A program made the position numbers and the translations under genes. The notes under the pieces were generated by a model. The model searched no databases, was not told the origin of the DNA, and saw nothing but the letters and a program-made list of their open reading frames with translations. Shown here in pieces: positions 1-7,690 of a DNA stretch of 17,119 nt. The stretch is from Bacillota bacterium (GTDB lineage Bacteria > Bacillota > Bacilli > Alicyclobacillales > SLC66): contig JAKACR010000030.1 in NCBI GenBank assembly GCA_021821225.1, positions 1 to 17,119 on the forward strand, given 5' to 3'. Position 1 is the first letter of the stretch, and each line of letters starts with the position of its first letter.

Positions 1-146
1 GTTGTTCTATACGTGTTTAGTTTTCAAGGATCCATTCCGAAAACCCGCGTCCTGCCTGCGTTTTTCGGTCTCTGCCGCCTCAGCTTCGCTTGCGCCTCGC
101 CCGAGCGGCAAGAAGTAATATACCACGCCCGCACGAGGACCGTCAA
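1..146 (-). promoter_or_regulatory. Putative rRNA operon promoter and leader (rRNA gene off the left edge)
   Basis: Read on the minus strand, a TTGACG -35 box (plus 141-146) is followed after 18 nt by TATATT (plus 117-122). A GC-rich leader follows, with a hairpin-capable segment (plus 74-109, GCCGC pairing with GCGGC at its ends). Next, at plus 1-33, comes CTTGAAAACTAAACACG. The TTGAAAACT-type box is characteristic of Firmicutes sequence just before 16S rRNA and in the 16S-23S spacer. The promoter and the box together suggest that a 16S gene starts just left of base 1, transcribed leftward. No rRNA body sequence is visible in the window, so this is inference. Confidence 0.55.
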
Positions 147-377
147 CCCCAAACCGCGAAAATCGTCGCATTCCGTCAGTGAAGCGACAAAGGATTAGGT
201 CGATTGGCGTCGAACTACATCTTTATCACATTGACATGGCCGTGCACGCGCACTCTGCAGCCGCATTCCATGCGCGTTCACAGTTGCTTCCCGGCCTTCT
301 TTCCATGCGCCGGCTGCCGTGCGCGCAAAGACCCCGCACTCCGGCCCGAACATCCCATCCATGCGAGGAGTACATCA
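147..377. other. Intergenic stretch upstream of the PBP4-like gene
   Basis: About 230 bp separates the leftward rRNA-type promoter from the rightward carboxypeptidase gene. The plus-strand reading frame is open from 204 but has no recognisable protein signal before the start at 378. A TTGACA-like hexamer occurs at about 232-237 without a good -10 partner. I see no convincing promoter or RNA element. Confidence 0.4.
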
Positions 378-3086
378 ATGGAGCGCCATCGATCCACCCT
401 GTCCATCGCCATCCTGTTGTCGACCGCCCTGGCGTGTGCGCCCTTGCTCATGGCACCGTTGCCAAACGCGACGCGGACCGTGCGATCCACCGCGCGCGCC
501 GCGGCAGACACCGCTGCCCAGACAAAAACCGGCACCATCCCGGTCCGCCCCATCCGGACAGCAAGTCCGGCGCAGAACATCCCGCCGACCCCGGACACAC
601 CCCTGCAGTCCGCCTGGCAGCGCATCGTCTCCTCGCCAACCCTGCGCCACGCCTCCATCTCAGCCTACGCGTACGACCTGACGACGAACCGTCCCCTGGC
701 CGCGATCCACCCCGCCTGGCGCGAAACACCGGCGTCCGTCATGAAATTATTCACATCGGCGGCCGCTCTCCATACGCTCGGACCGTCATACCAGTACCGC
801 ACGGTGGTGCGGCTCGGGTCCGCCGGAGGACGGTCCGCGCCGACCATTTATCTCGTCGGCGGAGGCGATCCATGGCTGGAGGCCGACGGCGCGCTGAGTC
901 TCGAAAACATGGCCCGAATCGTCAGCCGATCCGTCCACCGCGCGGCGCGCGTCGTCGGAGTCAGCACGTCCTTTGGAGGATCGCCCCACGGGGTGGGGTG
1001 GACCTGGGACGACCTCCCATGGAACTGGGCGCCGAACATTTCTTCATTGACTTCTGAACGCGATCAATTGAACCTGCTCGTAAAACCCGCGACGCGCCCC
1101 GGACTCGCTCCGGTCTACACCATCAATCCCCTGAACCCGAGTATTCATCCCGGTCCGCCGTTTCTCACTGTCCGCAATGAAGCGACGACGGTGGCAGCCA
1201 CGGCGGCAAACACGTTGTCCGTCACGCGCCAGCCTGGGAGCAATATCATCCTGGTGACCGGAAACCTCCCCGTCGGAAGCGAGAACAACAGCTTCTTGTC
1301 GCTGCACAACCCGGCCCTGCTGACCTCCACCCTCTTCCAGACGCTCCTGCACAGAGACGGAGTGCAGTTCACGCAAAACGCCGGAACCGGTCTTCTGCCA
1401 TCCGGGACGAAAAAGACCTTCACGCATCTGTCGCCCAAGCTCAGCGTTTACCTGCAGATTCAGAACACCTACTCCATTAACGTTATGGCGGAGAATCTGT
1501 TTCGCACGCTCGGAACAGTAAACGGCGGCAACGGATCCAGCAACGCCGGCGCAAGCGCCCTGCGCGATTTCGCGCGCCAGGCGGGACTTTCTTCCCACTA
1601 CGTCCAGGTGGACGGCAGCGGCCTGTCCCCGCTCGACGAGGTGAGCGCGTCTCAAGTGGTGGATCTCCTGCGCTACGCGCACACCCAGTCCTGGTTCACG
1701 ACCTTCGAGCACTCGCTGATTCACATTGGGCGGACGAACCAGTGCAGCTTCATGTGCGGACTGATGGACTACACGCCAGCGGACGGACACGTCTGGTTGA
1801 AGACGGGCAATCTCGGCAATCAGTGGAACTATGCAGGTTATGCGCGCGCGCAAAACGGCGACCTCATCGCATTTGCCATCTTCATGAACGGCCTCCGTAC
1901 AAACCAGTACTTCCAACAGGCGTCCGGTCCGGACGACGCCATGACCGTCGCGGTCGCCAGTTGGCCCCGCCTGCCTGCCGCGCGGCCCCCTGCGCAGGTC
2001 GGTTCCCCGACGCCTCCCGCACCGCTCGCCGCGCTTTTGCCGCCGGGGGTCTCGGTCCACGACGTGGTAACCGGGCAGATCGTGAACGTCCGCACCGGAC
2101 GGGTCGCCGTCTCGTACAATCCACATCTGCGGCTGGCTCCCGGGCTGTTGCCGCGCCTGCCCGCGGTCTTCACCTACCTCGCCAGCCGCGGACGCATCCC
2201 GCTTTCCACAGCGGTCTACCGCACTGGACCGGTTGCGGGCGGGACCCTCCAAGGCTCGATCCTCCTTTTGGGGAGCGGCAGTCCGCTGCTCAGACCCGGC
2301 GACCTCAAGACTCTTGCCCACACGGTGGCAGCGGCGGGCGTGCGCAGCGCGACGGGGCCGCTTGAATTTGCACTCGGCTTACCGGCGTCAGGCGCTGGCG
2401 CAGCGCTTCCGGCAAGTCTGCCGTGGGAGGACTTCCCACAGTACCAGGCAACGCCCGCGAACGATACAACTCCCGGCGTGCAGGGCCGCAACGTGATGCC
2501 ACCCCTGAAGACCGCCAGCTCGGCGGTCGGTGTCTCCAGCCCCGGGTGGCAGGCGGCCAGACGCTTTTCCGTGGACCTGTCAGCGCTTGGCGTGCGCGTC
2601 AACGGTCTGCGACAGACACCCGTCGCGGCCCCCGCTGGCGTGCGAATCGGCGCCCTGGCGCCTGTTCCGGCAACCGAAATCGCCCAGGTCGCCCTGACCC
2701 ACGCGAGCGCGCAGCTGCCGCTTGCGCTCGCGGCGGGGGTCGCCCGAGCGTTGCCGGCCAACACCATCAGTCGAGGGCCGCTAGGCACGGCAGACCTCCT
2801 GCCCGACCTCTCAGGGCTCGGTCTGGAAAACTACATGACCGCCGCAAGCGTGTCGAGGCTGCTCCGCGCCGCCTGGAACAGGCCTTTGGACAGACCCCTC
2901 GCGCAGGCGCTCGGCTCCAATCGTCTCTGGGTGTCCACAGCACCCGAGCAGTGGACCGCGTCAGGGTACATCGTCGTGGCCGGCCAGACGTATGCGGTCT
3001 CCCTTCTGATCAACGGGCTGCCGTGGAACGGCTCTTTCGCGCCCACCGTTGGCTGGGATTCCATCCCTGCGCACTGGCGCCCCTGA
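378..3086 (+). CDS. D-alanyl-D-alanine carboxypeptidase/endopeptidase, PBP4 (peptidase S13) family, with a degenerate second copy
   Basis: Secreted or membrane-anchored penicillin-binding protein of 902 aa that should hydrolyse D-Ala-D-Ala ends or cross-links in peptidoglycan. The start at 378 is chosen because GAGGAG precedes it by about 7 nt and it opens a signal peptide (basic MERHR, then a hydrophobic run to about residue 28). The first half carries all three S13 motifs: SxxK at S120-K123, SxN at S366-N368 and KTG at K475-G477, plus the DGSG block at 412-415. Single-domain PBP4/DacB proteins are usually about 450-500 aa, so this one is nearly double. After a Pro/Ala linker (about 530-555), residues 556-902 align in order with the first half but have lost the catalytic residues (see findings). 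It stands alone, with a GC hairpin just after the stop. The enzyme class is secure; dacB is the likely name but is not assigned. Confidence 0.9.
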   Translation: MERHRSTLSIAILLSTALACAPLLMAPLPNATRTVRSTARAAADTAAQTKTGTIPVRPIRTASPAQNIPPTPDTPLQSAWQRIVSSPTLRHASISAYAYDLTTNRPLAAIHPAWRETPASVMKLFTSAAALHTLGPSYQYRTVVRLGSAGGRSAPTIYLVGGGDPWLEADGALSLENMARIVSRSVHRAARVVGVSTSFGGSPHGVGWTWDDLPWNWAPNISSLTSERDQLNLLVKPATRPGLAPVYTINPLNPSIHPGPPFLTVRNEATTVAATAANTLSVTRQPGSNIILVTGNLPVGSENNSFLSLHNPALLTSTLFQTLLHRDGVQFTQNAGTGLLPSGTKKTFTHLSPKLSVYLQIQNTYSINVMAENLFRTLGTVNGGNGSSNAGASALRDFARQAGLSSHYVQVDGSGLSPLDEVSASQVVDLLRYAHTQSWFTTFEHSLIHIGRTNQCSFMCGLMDYTPADGHVWLKTGNLGNQWNYAGYARAQNGDLIAFAIFMNGLRTNQYFQQASGPDDAMTVAVASWPRLPAARPPAQVGSPTPPAPLAALLPPGVSVHDVVTGQIVNVRTGRVAVSYNPHLRLAPGLLPRLPAVFTYLASRGRIPLSTAVYRTGPVAGGTLQGSILLLGSGSPLLRPGDLKTLAHTVAAAGVRSATGPLEFALGLPASGAGAALPASLPWEDFPQYQATPANDTTPGVQGRNVMPPLKTASSAVGVSSPGWQAARRFSVDLSALGVRVNGLRQTPVAAPAGVRIGALAPVPATEIAQVALTHASAQLPLALAAGVARALPANTISRGPLGTADLLPDLSGLGLENYMTAASVSRLLRAAWNRPLDRPLAQALGSNRLWVSTAPEQWTASGYIVVAGQTYAVSLLINGLPWNGSFAPTVGWDSIPAHWRP

Positions 3087-3100
3087 ACGGCCCCCTGGCG

Positions 3101-3125
3101 CAAGGCCGCGCGACGCGCGGCCTTG
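3101..3125 (+). terminator. GC-rich hairpin after the PBP4-like gene, no U-tract
   Basis: Perfect 11-bp inverted repeat: CAAGGCCGCGC (3101-3111), a 3-nt loop and GCGCGGCCTTG (3115-3125), starting 14 nt after the stop codon. No T-run follows, so it may be a U-less terminator or a 3'-end stabiliser. Confidence 0.5.
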
Positions 3126-3129
3126 CAGC

Positions 3130-3165
3130 GCACGCACGCCGCACGCCGCACGCACGCCGCACGGA
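3130..3165. repeat. Short imperfect tandem repeat, 18-bp unit
   Basis: GCACGCACGCCGCACGCC at 3130-3147 is repeated at 3148-3165 with two mismatches at the end. Related GCACG pieces run on to 3180. It lies directly after the hairpin in non-coding DNA. It looks like slippage-generated low-complexity sequence and no function is claimed. Confidence 0.65.
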
Positions 3166-3245
3166 CACCGCACGACCGCATTGATGCTCCCCACTTTTAC
3201 GTTGCGTACGCTTTGACAAACTCGAAACGATTCGCCTCCACCCTC

Positions 3246-3275
3246 TTGACAAGCAACCGGACTTCATAGTAGTCT
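3246..3275 (+). promoter_or_regulatory. Candidate sigma-A promoter of the lacI-ABC operon
   Basis: A consensus TTGACA -35 lies at 3246-3251. The best -10 is TAGTCT at 3270-3275 (18-bp spacer), which is only a half match. A second TTGACA at 3213-3218 has no good -10. The region is the only long AT-richer stretch nearby and sits directly before the operator-like dyad, which supports a promoter here. The exact -10 is uncertain. Confidence 0.4.
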
Positions 3276-3281
3276 TTTATT

Positions 3282-3295
3282 TGAAATCGTTATCA
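3282..3295 (+). promoter_or_regulatory. LacI/CcpA-type operator (cre-like)
   Basis: TGAAATCGTTATCA is an imperfect dyad centred on CG and matches the Bacillus cre consensus TGWNANCGNTNWCA at every defined position. It lies just downstream of the candidate promoter and about 90 bp before the LacI-family gene, a position expected for repression by roadblock. It could bind the local regulator, CcpA or both. A second weaker dyad, CGAAACGATTCG, lies at 3223-3234. Confidence 0.55.
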
Positions 3296-3383
3296 TCGTT
3301 TTTCAGCGAGATTTGTTTCTCTGCATGACTTTACCAGGGCGCCGTGGCGCCATTGTCCTGCAGGGTCGCCGTCTCCGGAGAGG

Positions 3384-4427
3384 ATGTGTTCAAACGTGAA
3401 GGTCACCATTCGGACGATCGCGGAGCGGTCCGGGGTATCCGTGCCGACAGTTTCGCGCGTTCTGAACACACCGGAACTGGTGCGGGCCGAAACGCGGGCC
3501 AAGGTTATGGCCATTGTAAATGAATTGAATTTCTATCCAAATGAAAGCGCTCGCAGATTGCGCACCGAAAGTCCGTCGACCATTGGCGTCATATTCCCGC
3601 AATTGCGCGACTTCTTCTTTGCCGAAATCTACAAAGGCATGTTCGACGCGGCGGCAGCGGCCGGACTCGACATCCTCCTGCACGACGGGCAGATGGACCA
3701 CGCCCGAATGGTGGAAGGCTTTCGCATTCTCAAGCGCCGGCAGTGCAGCGCCATCATCTTCGCCAGTGTGGCGATCACGCCGCAGGTGGAATTTGCCGCG
3801 GCCCGCACCAGTCTGCCCGTGGCCTACGTGCTCACTGAGTCGCAGCGCGAACCCCACGCCGCGTTCATGGTCGACGAGATCAAGGCGGCGTTTGACGCGA
3901 CAGCACACCTCATCACCAGAGGCCACCGGGAGATAGGCATGATTTCCGGACCGTTGACGAATCCTATCGCAGGTAAGCAGCGGTGGGACGGTTACCAGCA
4001 AGCGCTTCGCCATTACGGCCTGAACTACGATGAGCGTCTGGTCGTATTTGGCGAATTCCGTTTCGAACACGGCTACGCCGCAACGGAAGAGTTGCTTCGC
4101 CGGGCGGCTGGATCGCGTCCGCCGACGGCTATTTTCGCGGTGAGCGACGAGATGGCCGTCGGGGCGATCCGTTGCCTGTTCGACCACGGCTTGGGCGTGC
4201 CGGAGGACGTATCGGTCATGGGATTTGACAACATCCGTCTGGCCGACATGGTGACGCCCAAGCTGTCCACGGTGGCGCAGCCTTTTGAGGAAATCGGGGC
4301 GGCGGCGGTCCAGTATTTGGCGCACGGGGCCAGGGGCGACGCGAGAACTCTGTGCAGGACGCAATATCTGCCACATACCGTGATCGCCCGGGAATCAACT
4401 CGCATGCTTCCCTGCGATACGTCGTAG
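3384..4427 (+). CDS. LacI/GalR-family transcriptional regulator
   Basis: DNA-binding regulator of 347 aa, normal length for the family. The N-terminal helix-turn-helix is at residues 7-28 (TIRTIAERSGVSVPTVSRVL), with a hinge-helix region NESARRLR at 53-60. A periplasmic-binding-protein-like sensor domain follows from about residue 66 (TIGVIFP), with typical family phrases such as RGHREIGMISG, IFAVSDEMAVGAI and VSVMGFDN. The likely effector is a sugar or phosphosugar. It is the first gene of an apparent operon with an ABC sugar importer, and an operator-like dyad upstream suggests autoregulation. The start is ambiguous: ATG 3384 abuts the GGAGAGG Shine-Dalgarno sequence, whereas GTG 3396 lies 12 nt after it and would give MKVTIRTIAERSG, closer to typical family starts. 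Confidence 0.93.
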   Translation: MCSNVKVTIRTIAERSGVSVPTVSRVLNTPELVRAETRAKVMAIVNELNFYPNESARRLRTESPSTIGVIFPQLRDFFFAEIYKGMFDAAAAAGLDILLHDGQMDHARMVEGFRILKRRQCSAIIFASVAITPQVEFAAARTSLPVAYVLTESQREPHAAFMVDEIKAAFDATAHLITRGHREIGMISGPLTNPIAGKQRWDGYQQALRHYGLNYDERLVVFGEFRFEHGYAATEELLRRAAGSRPPTAIFAVSDEMAVGAIRCLFDHGLGVPEDVSVMGFDNIRLADMVTPKLSTVAQPFEEIGAAAVQYLAHGARGDARTLCRTQYLPHTVIARESTRMLPCDTS

Positions 4428-4467
4428 GGGCGCGAGATGCGTCAAACATTCCACCAAATAGGGGGTC

Positions 4468-5784
4468 ATGAATTTGAAGAAGACCACACTGTCCGGCCTG
4501 GCGGTGCTTTCGGTCGGCATGCTCACACTCACAGCCTGCGGTGCTCCGGGGTCCTCTGCGGCCGCGCCCGTCGCAAAGCGCACCTCATCGGCGCCCGTCA
4601 CCATCGAGTGGATGGCCGGGAACATCGCCGGCAACGGACTCAAAAAGACGCTTGTCGCGCAGTTCGAGAAAGCCTATCCTAACATTAAAGTCAAGATCAT
4701 TCCGTCGCCCACGAACACGGACACGACGCGCGCGGTGCTCACCACGCAGATCAGCGGCGGGTCCAAGGTGCCGGACGTCTTCCTCGGGGACGTGATCTGG
4801 CCAGGACAGTTTGCGGCGCAGCACCTCGCGCTGCCGCTCAGCAACTACCTGCCCAAGTCGTTCTTCAGCCGCTTTGCCCCGGGGCTTGTCGCAGGTGCGT
4901 CCTATCAGGGCAAGGTGTACGGCGCGCCGTTCTTTCAGGATTCCGGCTTCCTCTACTATCGCAAGGACCTGCTGGCAAGGGCGCACCTGCCCGTTCCGAC
5001 GACATGGCAGCAACTCAAGCAGGAGGCCTTGACGCTGCAGCACCGCCACCTCGTGAAGTATGGCTTCGTCTGGCAGGGCGCGTCGTACGAAGGTCTCACG
5101 TGCGACTGGATGGAGTACCTGACGGACGCTGGCGGCCAGGTGTTCAACGCCAAGGGCCAGCCGGTCATGGATTCGCCCGCCGCCGTCAAGGCGCTGAGCT
5201 TCATGCGCTCGCTGATCACTTCGGGCGTCACGCCGGGCGCGGTGACCGGATTCCAGGAACCGCAGGCGATGACCGTGTTCAATAACGGCCAGGCTGCCTT
5301 CCTGCGCAACTGGGACTACGCCTACAGCAACTCGCAGACAAAGGGCCAGTCGCGTGTCATCGGCAAGGTCGGCGTGGTGCCGCTGCCGACCTTCGCGCCG
5401 AACAAAGGGACCGGCTACGCCTGCATTGGCGGCTGGGACTTCTACATCAATCCGCACAGCCAGCACATGCAGGCCGACCTGACCTTCATCAAATGGATGA
5501 CCGGCAACAAGGCCCAGTACATCCTGGCGACCAAAGCGTCGGAGATTCCGACCAACGCCGCCATCCAGCACAACGCCGAGGTGCGCAAACTCAATCCGGT
5601 GATGCGCATCGTGTCGCAGACACACCTCGTCGCGCGTCCCAGCCAGACACCGTACTACGCCAAGGTGTCGCAAGCCATCTACAGCAACCTGAACGCCGCC
5701 CTCGCGGGTCAGGTGAGCGTGCAAAAGGCGCTGCAGACGGCGAACAACCAATTGAAATCAGCCACAAGTTCGTCTTCTCTGTAA
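4468..5784 (+). CDS. ABC sugar transporter substrate-binding lipoprotein (extracellular solute-binding protein family 1)
   Basis: Lipid-anchored carbohydrate receptor of 438 aa, the usual size for MalE/MsmE-like proteins. The signal peptide runs MNLKKTTLSG to LTAC, and the lipobox cysteine is C24. A Ser/Ala-rich linker follows, then the family opening VTIEWMAGN and a KTLVAQFEKAYPNIKVKI stretch. Later segments such as GKVYGAPFFQDSGFLYYRKDLL are typical of family 1 proteins. It starts 40 nt after the LacI-type gene. GGGGG at 4461-4465 is only 2 nt from ATG 4468 but 8 nt from the in-frame TTG at 4474, which would give MKKTT, so the TTG may be the real start. The substrate cannot be read from sequence; an oligosaccharide or disaccharide is likely. 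Confidence 0.93.
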   Translation: MNLKKTTLSGLAVLSVGMLTLTACGAPGSSAAAPVAKRTSSAPVTIEWMAGNIAGNGLKKTLVAQFEKAYPNIKVKIIPSPTNTDTTRAVLTTQISGGSKVPDVFLGDVIWPGQFAAQHLALPLSNYLPKSFFSRFAPGLVAGASYQGKVYGAPFFQDSGFLYYRKDLLARAHLPVPTTWQQLKQEALTLQHRHLVKYGFVWQGASYEGLTCDWMEYLTDAGGQVFNAKGQPVMDSPAAVKALSFMRSLITSGVTPGAVTGFQEPQAMTVFNNGQAAFLRNWDYAYSNSQTKGQSRVIGKVGVVPLPTFAPNKGTGYACIGGWDFYINPHSQHMQADLTFIKWMTGNKAQYILATKASEIPTNAAIQHNAEVRKLNPVMRIVSQTHLVARPSQTPYYAKVSQAIYSNLNAALAGQVSVQKALQTANNQLKSATSSSSL

Positions 5785-5804
5785 CGGCAACGATCACCGC
5801 TTCC

Positions 5805-5841
5805 AGAGCGCCTGCGCCGCGAAAGGCGGTACGGGCGCTCT
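5805..5841 (+). terminator. Intercistronic hairpin between binding protein and first permease
   Basis: AGAGCGCC (5805-5812) pairs perfectly with GGCGCTCT (5834-5841). An inner stem pairs CGCC (5815-5818) with GGCG (5825-5828) around a GCGAAA loop. No T-run follows. Its place between the binding-protein gene and the permease genes is where binding-protein operons often have a partial terminator or 3' stabiliser that gives excess binding protein over permease. Confidence 0.55.
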
Positions 5842-5879
5842 TCATCTAAGGCGCCACGCGCCCAACTGGAGGGATCCAC

Positions 5880-6785
5880 ATGCGCGGAAGCAGACTGGAG
5901 CGACATTACGCGCTCGCGGGATACTTCATGATGACACCTGCTCTGCTCGTGATCGCTCTCGTTACCCTGTTTCCCATCGGCTATTCGGTCTGGATGAGCC
6001 TGAACACCATAAGTTCGACATTCCACGGATTCCAGTTCACGTTTTCCGGTTTGAAGAACTACCAGATCGTCTTTACGAACGGACTGTTCTATCAGACGCT
6101 GGAATTCACGACCATGTACGCCGCGGTGACTGTCGTGGTGGAACTTGCGCTCGGCCTCCTGGTCGCCTTGGCGCTGAACCAGCCGATTCGCGGGCGCGGG
6201 CTGGCTGTTGCCGTCATGCTCGTTCCCTGGACGCTTATCACCGTCATTTCGGCGCAGATGTGGGCCTACATATACAATGGCGTGTATGGTGTGCTCAACT
6301 ACCTGCTCGTCTCGCTGCACATCATCCAGAACCCGATCCTCTGGCTCGGCTCTCCGGTGCTGGCCACCGTCTCCATGATGGTCGCCGACATCTGGAAGAC
6401 CACGCCGTTTGTAACGATGATCCTGCTCGCGGGACTGCAGTTGATCCCAAGCGAATTGTACGAGGCCGCCAAGATTGACGGCGCCTCGCCATGGACCGCA
6501 TTCTGGAACGTGACATTCCCCCTGCTGCGTCCAAGCATCGGCCTCGCCGCCCTGTTTCGCATCCTTCAGGCATTCGGCCTGTTCGACCTGCCCTTCGTGC
6601 TCACGGGCGGCGGACCCGGGACGAGCACCATGTCCATCGCGATGCTTGCCTACCAGGCCATATTCAACTTGGGGAATTTCGGACCGGGAACTGCCGTCGC
6701 CGTCACGGCGGTCGCATTGGTCATCATTCTCGCGCTGGTTTCACTCAAAGTACTGCGCACGCAAGTGGGGGACGTTGAATCATGA
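5880..6785 (+). CDS. ABC sugar transporter permease, MalF/UgpA type
   Basis: Integral membrane subunit of 301 aa. GGAGGG (5868-5873) sits 6 nt before the ATG. A first membrane helix lies at about 13-36, and several more follow. The cytoplasmic EAA loop is ELYEAAKIDGASPWTAFWNV (residues 192-211), which couples to the ATPase. The conserved LTGGGPGTSTM phrase near residues 240-250 is typical of the MalF/UgpA side. The stop overlaps the next start by ATGA, which suggests translational coupling. It should pair with the downstream permease and the upstream lipoprotein. The ATPase partner is not in the window and may be a shared MsmX/UgpC-type subunit encoded elsewhere. Confidence 0.94.
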   Translation: MRGSRLERHYALAGYFMMTPALLVIALVTLFPIGYSVWMSLNTISSTFHGFQFTFSGLKNYQIVFTNGLFYQTLEFTTMYAAVTVVVELALGLLVALALNQPIRGRGLAVAVMLVPWTLITVISAQMWAYIYNGVYGVLNYLLVSLHIIQNPILWLGSPVLATVSMMVADIWKTTPFVTMILLAGLQLIPSELYEAAKIDGASPWTAFWNVTFPLLRPSIGLAALFRILQAFGLFDLPFVLTGGGPGTSTMSIAMLAYQAIFNLGNFGPGTAVAVTAVALVIILALVSLKVLRTQVGDVES

Positions 6786-7618
6786 CAACACAAAGAATCC
6801 TGGCGAAAAAGACCATCGGCTACCTCGTGCTGATCGTGATGTTGCTCATCATCATCGCTCCGTTCTACTGGATGGTCATCACATCGTTCAAGAACAATCT
6901 TGACATCGGCAACTACCCGCCGTCCCTGTTCCCGCACTCGCCGACTCTCTACCACTACGTCCGTGCGTTTAGCGTGTACAGCTTTGGCGTCTATTTTCGC
7001 AACAGCCTCATCGTGTCCCTCTCGGCGACCGTGGTCGTCATCATCCTGGCCTCGCTCGCGAGTTACGCAATCGCCCGCCTGCCGATCAGAGGCAAGGCTC
7101 CGATCATGGTGGGTCTGCTCGCCATTTCCACCTTTCCGCAGGTGGCCGTCATTTCGCCGCTCTTCCTGATCCTGCAGAACCTCGGCTGGCTGAACAGCTA
7201 CCAGGCCCTGATCATCCCGTACGTGGCCTTCAATCTCCCATTCGCCATCTGGGTCATGCGCACATACTTCCAAGGCATCCCGAAGGAGCTTGACGAGGCC
7301 GCGCGCGTGGATGGCGCCAGTGTCATGACGACCGTTGTCCGCGTCATTCTGCCGCTGTCCACGCCGGGAATCTTCACGGGAGGAATCTTCACCTTCGTGG
7401 CCTGCTGGACGGAATTTCTGTTTGCCCTGGTCTTCAACAACAGCCAGTCGTTTCGCACGATTCCAGTTGGCATAGCCCTCTTCGCAGGACAGTATTCCAT
7501 TCCTTACGGGACCATGTTCGCGGCATCCACTGTCGCCGTCGCGCCAATCGTGATTCTCGTCCTCGTGTTCCAGAAATGGGTCGTCGCGGGACTCACAGCG
7601 GGCGCCGTCAAAGGATGA
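6782..7618 (+). CDS. ABC sugar transporter permease, MalG/UgpE type
   Basis: Second membrane subunit of the importer, 278 aa, a standard length. GGGGGA lies 9 nt upstream, inside the preceding gene, and the ATGA overlap couples it to that gene. The N-terminal helix at about 12-35 ends in PFYWMVITSFK, a hallmark of the MalG side. The EAA loop KELDEAARVDGASVMTTVVR is at about 168-187. About six membrane segments are evident. It is the last gene of the transporter operon. No sugar-degrading enzyme follows, so the substrate stays open. Confidence 0.94.
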   Translation: MTTQRILAKKTIGYLVLIVMLLIIIAPFYWMVITSFKNNLDIGNYPPSLFPHSPTLYHYVRAFSVYSFGVYFRNSLIVSLSATVVVIILASLASYAIARLPIRGKAPIMVGLLAISTFPQVAVISPLFLILQNLGWLNSYQALIIPYVAFNLPFAIWVMRTYFQGIPKELDEAARVDGASVMTTVVRVILPLSTPGIFTGGIFTFVACWTEFLFALVFNNSQSFRTIPVGIALFAGQYSIPYGTMFAASTVAVAPIVILVLVFQKWVVAGLTAGAVKG

Positions 7619-7649
7619 CCTCCCCGGACGTCGAACGTGCACGGCGTGG

Positions 7650-7655
7650 TATGAT
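7650..7655 (+). promoter_or_regulatory. Possible -10 box upstream of the methyltransferase
   Basis: TATGAT lies in the 72-bp gap after the permease, about 40 nt before the GTG start. No good -35 is visible. It suggests, weakly, that the methyltransferase has its own promoter and is not part of the transporter operon. Confidence 0.3.
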
Positions 7656-7690
7656 GGTGTGCGTAAAACACTTGCCCGCGACGAGGTGAC

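Noticed and set aside
204..377. Upstream in-frame extension of the PBP4-like gene
   Set aside because: It lacks a ribosome site and would bury the signal peptide behind 58 residues of unremarkable sequence; ATG 378 has a good Shine-Dalgarno sequence.
1044..2321. Minus-strand frame of 425 codons inside the PBP4-like gene
   Set aside because: Arg/Gly/Glu-rich shadow of the catalytic domain on the other strand, with no recognisable motif.
3130..3180. CRISPR-like or iteron array
   Set aside because: Only two imperfect copies of an 18-bp low-complexity unit with no spacers; it is not an array.
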